Origin: Caprimulgus europaeus
Lineage: Eukaryota > Chordata > Aves > Caprimulgiformes > Caprimulgidae
Assembly (NCBI GenBank): GCA_907165065.1
Contig: OU015523.1
Location: 17,049,834 to 17,113,833 of the forward strand
Reading direction: 5' to 3'
DNA: 64,000 bases
Of the stretch, positions 13,478 through 22,200 are shown piece by piece; position 1 is the first letter of the stretch, and the number at the start of each line of letters is the position of its first letter. The position numbers and the translations under genes were made by a program. The notes beneath the pieces were generated by a model that was not told the DNA's origin, made no database searches, and saw only the letters and a program-made list of their open reading frames with translations.

Positions 13478-13536
13478 GACTGAAGGACTGATGTTTACTG
13501 AAGGACTGATGTTTACTGATGTTTACTGAAGGACTC
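13478..13536. repeat. Short imperfect tandem repeat
   Basis: The block 'gaaggactgatgtttact' occurs twice in tandem, followed by 'gatgtttact' and 'gaaggact'. It is probably a replication-slippage product. It lies between candidate tail exons C and D of the minus-strand gene. Confidence 0.8.
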
Positions 13537-14027
13537 ACAATTAATTTCAACTCCAACTTCCCCCCAGCAACTACTTAAGGTCCCAAACCATAACCACTAT
13601 TATCCACAGCTGTGCCTACAGCTTTACAAAAAGCTTTCTGAAGTGGGTTTACTTAAAGTGATAAAATTGCACAGATTTTCCATAAGAAGACAGAGACAGC
13701 TGAGAGGAGAATCCTCGTCTCCTTTCTTTACTTTGTCTATGTGGTGCATTGTGATTTAAATCCTCTCTCTTTGCAGACATTAAAGAATCTCTAATAGAAA
13801 CACGGACCATTCTAAAGTAAATGCAAGTGCAGTAGAAAAAGGGGGTTTTTGTTGTGGGTTTCCCCCAATCCTTCTCCTTTTTTCACTTTCAAATCCATCA
13901 GTAGGCTCTAGACTTCAGTAATCTCTGAACCATAAGATAGAACCAAAGTTTTTGGGAGGAAAAAACCCCAAACAAACCCAACAACAAAAAAACCCAAACC
14001 CCTGCTTTCATACTACTGTCTCCCTAC

Positions 14028-14067
14028 CTGTGGCATCTTTTCCAGGCCCATCACCAAGGAGCTCATC
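14028..14067 (-). CDS. Candidate small cytoplasmic-tail exon C of the CD58-like locus
   Basis: A 40-nt segment with an AAAACCAG acceptor and a GTAGGG donor. Entering in phase 0 it reads DELLGDGPGKDAT and leaves in phase 1. The split codon G|CT formed with the next segment gives Ala and keeps the frame open. The acidic, Gly/Pro-containing composition suits a flexible tail. Confidence 0.42.
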
Positions 14068-15023
14068 CTGGTTTTTTAACCTCCAAACCCATAAAAAAAA
14101 TTAAGAAATTTCAGAAATTAAAGAACAACTTAAGAAATTAAACATAGATAAAAACTCTGCAAAGGTGGCACAGTAGTGTGCAACCCAAGAACCATTCTGC
14201 TCCAGCCTTGTGCTAACTCCAGCAGCTCGTGTAAGATACCAGTATCCCATATGAAGCCACAGGCAGTTCAACACCACAACACTCTAACAGGGCATTGAGC
14301 TCATATCTGATGGTGGGAGCTCTGGTCATTCCTTGCTGAAACTATTTTTTCCAGTGACCTCCACAATAAAGTATTTTTTAAGAGTCTTCCCCAGATCTCT
14401 CTTATCTGCTTGACTGTCTAGGGGCTGAGCTAGTTCAGCTTGTAAAAACAGACCATGGTGGTCTTGGCAACAAAACACACAGGCATTAAAGGTGGAACAT
14501 GTTAGCCTTATTCCCCCTTGTGAAAGGAGCACAGGCTAAAGGAGCTGTCTCCTTCCTTAGCTGCTCGCCATACAGAGTGATTCCCACACCTGAACACACA
14601 GACTCACAAGCCAGAGAACTGAGCAATCTTGCTGCATATTATAGAGGAAAAAAACAAAACAGTATTAGAATGGACAGCAGAGATCTGGACAGAAAGACAG
14701 GAATGAAGACAACCCTGAGAATCTGTACTGCCTGCAGAAGGGCATTATGTAAGGAAACCATGGGTGGGCAGCAGACTGGTAACTAACAGAAAGAGGCCAC
14801 CTCAGGCCATTCACTGTCAGTAACTCTGCCAGACCCACAACACATCCTTTAAGTGCAGGTCCCTATGATTAACCTCAACTGAGACTTTGAGGCCACATGG
14901 GCACACATCACAAATCAACTCAAAAGCTTACACACTGCCAAAAAGGAAAAAGCACATCAGACTCCTTGCTCCAACCAACAAGAGATGTTTAAAAGCATCT
15001 ACATCCCAGTACAGGTTTCTTAC

Positions 15024-15080
15024 CTCTGGCTGAGTGAGGCTGTTCTTGGCTGTCCACAGAGCAAAGTGGCTGATGTTCTC
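15024..15080 (-). CDS. Candidate small cytoplasmic-tail exon B of the CD58-like locus
   Basis: A second 57-nt segment with a TTGTTATAG acceptor and a GTAAGAAA donor. In phase 0 it reads ENISHFALWTAKNSLTQPE. Its length equals that of the preceding segment, as happens with duplicated tail exons, but the two are not obviously similar in sequence. No domain was recognised. Confidence 0.45.
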
Positions 15081-15291
15081 CTATAACAAAATGTATTTGT
15101 TTTAGAAAGTATGTATTAATGACCTGGAAAAAATGGGCACTCTGCTAAACAGCTGAGGTCTGAAAGAAAACTTACTCCTCTACCTCTCCAGTGAAAGACT
15201 ATACTGCCACAGAGAAAAAGATTTACAAGCCTAGACCAAATTAAAGGAACAGTCTGATTTCCACACACTTGTGACACTCTGCCTCTCTTAC

Positions 15292-15348
15292 CTGGGCCAC
15301 GCACTGGTCTGTTCTGTGTAGCTCCCTGTGTTCCACATTTAGTTCTAC
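15292..15348 (-). CDS. Candidate small cytoplasmic-tail exon A of the CD58-like locus
   Basis: A 57-nt exon-like segment lies between a TTGGTGCAG acceptor and a GTAAGAG donor. In phase 0 it reads VELNVEHRELHRTDQCVAQ and joins the next segment without a stop. A phase-1 reading is also open here, but it runs into a TGA at the start of the third segment (14067). No sequence similarity was recognised. The call rests on splice signals and on compatibility with the following segments. Confidence 0.45.
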
Positions 15349-15789
15349 CTGCACCAAAACAAATAGAATATCTGGAGAAATTACTCAGAAATAAAGTTCT
15401 GTGCTTCTGGAAACTAGCTGATATCTTCTGTCCTTTCCATACCCCCTCCAACTCAGGAAAAAAAAAAAATCACCGAGGACATGTAACTGAATATTTGACT
15501 TGGGGAAAAAAAGGAGTGAAATGTCATTTGGGGGTAAAGACAATCAGTGAGAGATCAACCAAATGGGCCTCCTGCAACAAGTCAGAACACATGTAACAAT
15601 CTAAGCAGAGCTTAGCAGTTCATGACTTCAAGTCTTGTACTTAAATCAGCAAATCACATCTTGTGTCTGACTGTACTCACGCAACACTTATCCTACTGAG
15701 GTACAAGGTCAAGCCTTTGCTGTTTCAAGAGAAGTAGGTGAGTTGTTTCAGGTCTAACTAATGGCCAGTTATAAGTGACATTCTTCATG

Positions 15790-16692
15790 TGCTGATACCA
15801 AGCTTAGTGTTGTTCAACATCACCAACATGGATAAGGGGATAGAAGGTACCCTCAATGTTTGCAGTTGACATCAAACTGGACAGAGTAGGGGATATGCTA
15901 GAGGGCAGTGCTACCACTCAAGAGACTTCAACAACTTGGAGGAATGTGCTGGCAGAAAAGATGTGATGTTCAAAGGTAAACAAAGTCCTGCACCTCTGGA
16001 AATCACTCCTTGGAGCAGTACAGACTAAGCTCTGCCTAGCTAGAAAACAGCTCTGCAGAAACGGAGCTGGAAGCCCTGATGGATGAGGAGTTGAAGTTCA
16101 GTCAGAAATGTGCCCTTGCAGCAGAAACCTACCAGATACTGGGCTGTGTCAGTAGAAGCATAGTCAGCGAGCGCACTGACAGAAATAATTCTTCACGTCT
16201 ATTATGGATGTGTGACACCACCTATTGAGTACTGTGTCTAGTTTTGGGCTCCCAATTAATGAAAACCCACTAATATTCTGAAGCTAGTACAGCAAATGTC
16301 CACCAAGATATTTAGGGGCAGGAGCTCTGCAAGGATGGGCTGAGAAAATTTGTTCAGCCTGAAGAAAAAGAAGGTTAGGGCAATGGCTAACTACAGCCTA
16401 CAACTAACTTACACAGAAAACAGAGGAAACTCCTTTCAGAAGTACAGAACAAAAGGATAGGAGGCGATAGCTGCATGCTGCAAAAGGGCAATCCGTAACA
16501 GAAATAAGGAAAACATCCCTCCCCACGAGGGTGATTCAGCACTGGAACGCATGCTGGAAGAGGCTGAGGAATTTCCATCCTTGGAAATATTAAAAATTTG
16601 ACTGACAAGGCCCTGAGCAACCTGATCTAGCTTTGAAATTGGTCCTGCTTAGAGTGGCAAATTCCTACCCAGTTTATTCTATGATTCCATGC
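15790..16692 (+). mobile_element. CR1 3' portion (plus orientation)
   Basis: The sequence reads 'catcaccaacatggataagg', later 'gtttgcagttgacatcaaac' and 'tagttttgggctcccaatta', then ends near 'ttctatgattcca'. These are decayed CR1 ORF2 and 3'-end segments in the expected order. It lies between the IgV exon and the candidate tail exons, where an IgC2 or transmembrane exon would be expected. Confidence 0.75.
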
Positions 16693-17606
16693 CAATAGAA
16701 ATTAAATGGAGAATGATCAGGAAAGCATAAAGCCCACATGCAACATACATCTATGTATGCTCTGACCAGAGCCTCCCTCTAGAATACGATCAGTCAATCC
16801 TTCCCAGGCAGGAGATGCATCCCATGCTCTTCACTCTGCAGCCACCATCAAGCAGTGACCCCACCAGGAAGCAAACAAGAATTTTCCATGCAGAGCACTC
16901 TTAGGATGAAGCAGTGCATTTCTGTTTGGGACTCTCTCAAACACAAAGAGAAGAGATGGTGTGCATCTCTTTCAAGCCAGAATGCAATCTGATGTATTAA
17001 CCTAAAAAGGTGGCAGCAAGCGATACACAGGGGTAGCCTACATTTAACATTTTCTAATAAACTGTCAGATTTACAAAAAAGATCCTCAAATTCAGTGTAG
17101 GGATGGATGAAGAAACAAATCTAGAACTCCAAGATGATGGCAGTACAGGCTGACAGGAGGCACAGAAGTCCCTGTGTATTAGTTGAGCACACCGAGCTGT
17201 CAGATTAAACTCAGCATAAGGTACTCAACAGGCCCTGGTAAGAGCCTGTGCCAATAATAAATCTGATCTTGAGGTCAGCTTCATGATCTCTCAAAAAAGG
17301 CAGTGAAAGCACAGTCAGGTAGGAATGGGAGAGGCCACAGATAATTGGTAGGTAGAAACACCCAGTCTGAAGGAGAAATATGCAAATACAGACTATGGTA
17401 TTTCCCAATACACAGATCCCAGTATCTAGGTACAAGAAAAGTTCAGTGCATTATTTCCTTCAAATCTATTAGCCTTTGCCTAAGTTGTACTTGTTTCTAC
17501 TACTGTATTTAGAATACATCCCATAAACAGATAAACAATCCCCTTTCTAGCCTTCTTAAAGGGAATAAATTGGTGCAACTTCTTTTTGCAGTTCTTCACT
17601 ACTTAC

Positions 17607-17906
17607 CTAACACAGCAAGTATGAAGGTTAAGGCATGACTTGTTCTCACAGAATCCACGCACTGTAACACGTATGTGCCAGCATCACTGTTCTCCAAGTC
17701 AAATATAGTCAAGTGCCCATTCTCTTCGTTAAGCAAGCCTCAGTTATGGAGAGAATTAAAATATGTTGGTTTGTTTTGCCCTTCCCATTCAGCCACTTTA
17801 TCCTTGGTTTTTGTCCAAATAATTTCCACTATTTTTTGGTCTATTTTTACTGGAAGAGTAAAATTTTCTCCCACAATGCCAAACACGTCCTCACAGTGGA
17901 TGTGCC
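17607..17906 (-). pseudogene. CD58-like IgV exon with an in-frame stop codon
   Basis: This 300-nt exon is phase 1 at both ends, with a TTTCCCTTGTAG acceptor and a GTAAGT donor, the usual layout of an Ig variable-type domain. In the frame set by the leader exon it reads from GHIHCEDVFGIVG onwards. It resembles the CD2/CD58/CD48 group: FGIVGENFTLPV near the start, EIIWTKTKDKVAEWE in strands C-C', and GHLTIFDLENSDAGTY in strands E-F. The canonical B-strand Cys is absent (Leu-Pro-Val instead), as in CD58 and CD2. The frame is broken only by TGA at 17742-17740, directly after FNSLHN; the frame continues with plausible Ig sequence afterwards, so it is a point nonsense change rather than a frameshift. 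CD58 is the closest family I recognise; CD48 or another SLAM-type receptor is possible. CD80, expected here by mammalian synteny, does not fit. No IgC2 or transmembrane exon was found downstream (15349-17606). It may be a pseudogene, a null allele or a sequencing error. Confidence 0.7.
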
Positions 17907-20900
17907 CTACAAGGGAAAAAAAGAAAAAGTTAATTTAACAATTGTTTTATAAACTATTGCTTGATTAATACTATATGTGCTATCAGATACATTCAAATTT
18001 TGGTTAGCAGCACATCACCATTTTGCAAAGTAAGGCATGTGTCAGTTAAGTTACCCAAACTCAGCCTGTCTACACAATCATGTGACAAGCACCGCACAGA
18101 GAATATCCAGACTGAAGCTCCCGCTGAGCAAATAAACTGCAATTTTCACAGCATGAATACTCACAGTTAGTAAAAAGCACACTTCCGACACTAAATTGCT
18201 ACTCAGTTCAAAGTATCTGCTCTGAAATCACGTAGATACTAAGGATTTCCTTTGGAAATGTCACTTAGGCAAGTTTATTTCACAGCCAATGTATGTGAAA
18301 TAGCATCCCAAACTCTAAGATCTAGTAGAGCTGCAAGCAAGAAACGGGAGCTGTCCAGAAACCTTAACTGCTATCGGTTTTGAATCAATAATATTCTGCT
18401 AAAAACGACCAGACATTAAGTATAAATTAAAAAACAACAATAAAAAAGAAAATCATCAAGAGATTTTCTCTAGCTTTTATTAAAAACAGCTACAGGTGCG
18501 GGGGCGGGGGGGGAGGGTTGGAATCTACTGATCTAACAGAAGAGATGAAATTCTGCTGTGGGGAGCGATACTGTAAACCATTAGCATCTCTGTGTCCCTA
18601 CAGGTCCCTGCTTCACCTCCTACTTCTGAACAGCTCTGAATGCCTCTAAAAAAAACCCCATAAGCCTACTGCCATGGCAGGCATATACGTGGACATAGAC
18701 AAAAACATGTCAATACTGAGTTCAAGCTACACTGGCATTATGGACTCAGTCCTGCTCTATGGTAGCTGGTAACTTTTTCCTATTAAGTTGAAGGAAGGGC
18801 ACAATTAAGATATAAAGGAAGTCTCATACTAAGAGATGCAGATTCCCAATATGCACCATGGAAAACTTCCCTTTCAACAGTAACCGTGCACCATTTCAGA
18901 AGCCTACTCCTCAAACCAACTGCTCCCAAGTGACAGCTACTATTTTGCCTTTGTTTTGGTTTTGATTTTCTTTTTTTAGTCCTGAACGGTATCAAGTCAT
19001 GAGCCCACCACAATCCCGATATAATTCTGTGCATCCTTTGCCTCTCATGTCATCATCATATGAAAACTTACTACTGTTCATAAATAAGTGCAGATACTAC
19101 AGCTTTATCACATCAAAACAAGTCATTTTCCTTCACTATATCAAGTCCAGAAAACAAGCTATAGGCACTATACATCCCACTCCATATCCTATGTCCTTTC
19201 CGTATGAAAGCAGCCAGGAGGTCAGCCAGGTCAGTCAGTAAGGAGATTAGGTTCCCCATCAAGCACATTAAGTGTCCTGTTCTCGTGCCTGGTGCCACAC
19301 GACAGAAACAAAGGCTCTCTCAGACAGGGGACTGAAAGCAAGCAACGGGAAACACCCCTCTGTGTGCTTGTGTACAGAACTGCACACACAGAAGGTCTTC
19401 TACATGCCTTACTCTGCATGGACTGTGCAATTTGTTTGCAATTTACCCATGAAAATACTCTTCTCATGCCATTATGGTTTCTACTTCTTGTCTGCACCTA
19501 TGCCGTGAGCTTTTCCAGGCACAGGAACTGGAAAAGTAAACAGGCTAGAGAGGGCTCAGCTATCGCTCCCACATCTTTTCAACACAACCCACCTGCCTTT
19601 CTTTGTCTTCTATCTGTTCAGGCAGGTTAAAACATCTCACTTGCCCCTGCTACTCCAGTATGAGCATCTCAGTTAACAATTTCCAGAAAGATAAGAACCC
19701 AGGAGCTCCAACATTTGTGTTTGGAGACTACAAGGAGGCAGGATGCTGGGCGAGATGAAAGACTCCTTTGATCTGATGAAGCTTGGAGTCTTGTTAGAGA
19801 CTTTTGTTTCATAAAGACAATTTCTAGGAATGCATTGCCAAGAAGTCATCTCTTACTGCCTAGGGACCTACAGCATTCCTAGCATGGACAAAATCTCCCT
19901 GCTCTACCCACTGTGAAATTCTGCCTCTCAGTAACTTTGGCTCACAGACACAACCAAGCTGTGGTGATTTAATGTCAGCATGCATAAGCCAAGCCACAGT
20001 GGCTGCTGACAAGACAAGGTGATGTGGCTCCCTTCTGACAGGAAAGCAGCCATTTGCTGGGGACTAAGAACATGAGCAAGGACAACCACCACAGCTCAGA
20101 CAACCACTAATAACTTCCTAAGCCTGGGTGCTGATGCACGTAAATTCTTCATGTCATTTTGCTCTCTTTCAGTTAGTTGTAAGAGCTAGGCTGGAGTTCC
20201 GAGGGCAAGACTGTTTCTTCTTCGAGCCCAGAAATGAGACTGGAGGAAAGCAGAGCTGAAAAGAAAACACATTTTCCCTCCACAGTTTCTGCTAGGCACG
20301 GGGGGAGCGCCATCCTCTTCAGCGCGTTCTCTTCTTGCTGGCTGGTGAAACAAAGGCTCAGCAGCAAGGAGCTGAAGAATTCCTGCCCAAGGACACTCAG
20401 GGCTCTCAGGAGCAAGACAGGGAAAGGCTATTCTTTCAGGATAACCGTCATCTCCTCCTGTCTAAAACCTACTTCACTGCTCTAGTGAAAATGTGAAGAA
20501 ACCTCCCACTCAACGCTGTCAGCTTCCTTTCTTCAGGGAAAGGATACACCGTACAGAAAAGTTGCATAAGGCCTCCACCGTGTACCTTTGAGCTTCTAAA
20601 GAAAGCATGTGGCATCGTATGTTTTCTAAACTTCCAAGGAACCCTTCCCCTTCTTTTCTACTTCATTTTATACAAAGACAGATTTCCCATTCCACAGCAA
20701 TTAACTTCTCTGCTGTGAGCAGAGGGAGAAGCAACAGCCAAACACTTTCTCTCACACTCTTTTTGGAAGGCTAGAAATAAGAATGATATTTCTCTGCTTT
20801 CTCCCTCTCTCCTTATTGTAGCCTATTATCCCAAGATAAAGTTCACACAACAAAGTGGTGCTGCACTAAGGCCTCCAGCAGTCTCTAGAGAAACCATCAG

Positions 20901-21287
20901 ACTACCTCTTTCAACCACTCCATATTCCTCCTTATGTCTTTGTGTTCTATCATTCCAAACAAATCACATAATGAAAGTGTTACTGATAAAAAGAAGCTAC
21001 CAAAGCTTCTTCTGCAAAATCCTCTATTCCCACTTCTCCAGCAGCCAGACACTTTTCCCTGTGTAGCCCTTTCATCCCACCCAGGACTCAGACCCATGGT
21101 CAAGCATTCTGTCTACTACACATCAGCTGAACCATGACAACAGCATGTCTACCTGATTTTATTTTCTTCACTACTTTTCTTGGAGCTGATGTATGGCTTA
21201 GTTATTCCAGAGAACTTCTGTAAGCTAATTCCCTTTTTATTGCTATCATTATAAAATGTTTTGGGCTCAAGTACCTATTTGAAATCC

Positions 21288-21312
21288 ATATATATATATA
21301 TATATATATATA
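21288..21312. repeat. (TA)n microsatellite
   Basis: About 12 uninterrupted TA units in the first intron of the CD58-like gene. Confidence 0.95.
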
Positions 21313-21513
21313 AATTTTAGGTCTATACAAGCAGCAGTTAGGCTGCCATATTACCATTAAGACATTAACATTGCACTTGCTGAAGCTGGGTGGAAAAGTC
21401 CTTACTGATTAGCTTATAGCAAGGAACTGTCTGCCACGAGAGTTGGGCTTTTTAAATAGTGGAATTTTGTTCTATTTTTTTTTAACTTTCCAACTACCCC
21501 TTTTTTAGGCTTT

Positions 21514-21539
21514 AAAAAAAAAAAAAAAAAAAAAAAAAA
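21514..21539. repeat. Poly(A) run of 26
   Basis: Uninterrupted run of 26 A on the plus strand, next to a short CR1 fragment and the CpG island. Confidence 0.95.
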
Positions 21540-21552
21540 GTGAATTCCCCCA

Positions 21553-21595
21553 GTCAGGTCTCCCCGAAGCCTTCTCCTCTCCAGGCTGAAAGGCG
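21553..21595 (-). mobile_element. Very short CR1 fragment beside a poly(A) run
   Basis: About 40 bases (containing 'aggtctccccgaagccttct' and 'cctctccaggctgaa') match the CR1 interval also present at 25395-25430. It abuts a run of 26 A (21514-21539) at the edge of the CpG island. Confidence 0.6.
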
Positions 21596-21599
21596 GAGA

Positions 21600-22200
21600 G
21601 AGGAATGCAGCTGTTCCACAACCAGAAAACAACTGGCCAGGGCCAGACCCCTGAGCTAGCCCGGGGGAGGCGGGTGGAGGCAGCTCCCCGGAACCCACCG
21701 CAGCCGCCAAACCCGAACGGCGACAGCGGAGCCACGGCCCTGCCGCCCCTCTGCTCCGCGCCCCGGGGCGGCCCAAGCCCGCCGGGCCGCCCGGGTAGTG
21801 AGGTGTGCCCCGCTCCCCTCAGCCCCGCCGTTATTGCTCGCTGCCCGCCGTGCTCCCCGCAACCCCGCTCCCCACACCGGCGAGGGGAGCCGGGCGGCAG
21901 GGAGGTGGGAATAGCGGAGGGCTGGGGAAGGGTCCCCGCCAGCCCCTTCACGACTTACCCAGGAGGCAGCCCAAGAACAGGAGCTGCCCCAGCCGAACCG
22001 GTGGCCTCATAGCCGCTCGCCCTGTACACGCTCAAAGTAGAAACCGAAAGACTCAAGAGGCCGCAACGCGCCTGCCCTCAGCGGGCCGCGCCCTCAGGCG
22101 TCCCGCCGGCCTGGCCCACCCCCTCAGCGGCCCCTCCCCGCCCAGCAGGGCCCGGCGGCGGGAGGGCTCTCTGGGCGGCTGAGGGGGCGAGTTCCTCTGG
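21600..22200. promoter_or_regulatory. CpG island at the CD58-like first exon
   Basis: This stretch is clearly richer in G+C and CpG dinucleotides than the rest of the window (for example 21710-21900 and 22000-22190), and it surrounds the signal-peptide exon. It is the likely promoter of the minus-strand gene. No TATA box was recognised. A divergent plus-strand transcript is possible but no coding exon was found for one. Confidence 0.7.
21959..22010 (-). CDS. Signal-peptide exon of a CD58-like Ig-superfamily gene
   Basis: The minus strand reads ATG, then MRPPVRLGQLLFLGCLL and a split Gly codon at a clean GTAAG donor (CTCCTGG|GTAAGTC). This is a typical phase-1 leader exon of an immunoglobulin-superfamily receptor: a few basic residues followed by a leucine-rich hydrophobic core. 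G at -3 of the ATG (GCTATGA) is favourable. It lies inside a CpG-rich region, as expected for a first exon. Its phase fits the IgV-like exon at 17607-17906 on the same strand, about 4 kb downstream. The link between the two exons is inferred from phase, strand and spacing; no transcript evidence is available. Confidence 0.7.

Larger units (their letters stand above)
17907..21958 (-). other. Probable first intron of the CD58-like gene
   Basis: It joins the leader exon donor to the IgV-like exon acceptor in phase 1. It contains the (TA)n repeat, a poly(A) run and a short CR1 fragment. No additional Ig-type exon was seen in it. Confidence 0.55.

Noticed and set aside
17211..17435. Hydrophobic minus-strand frame considered as the missing transmembrane exon
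   Set aside because: Acceptor/donor phases do not fit the V exon, and the reading after the only good acceptor (near 17370) soon meets a stop.
17607..17906. CD80 as identity of the Ig exon
   Set aside because: CD80 is expected near PLA1A by mammalian synteny, but the domain lacks the B-strand Cys and has the CD58-like KDKVAEWE segment.
21505..22182. Several long overlapping frames on both strands (73-148 codons)
   Set aside because: GC-rich CpG-island sequence lowers stop frequency; none has a domain, and the only supported coding here is the 52-nt leader exon.
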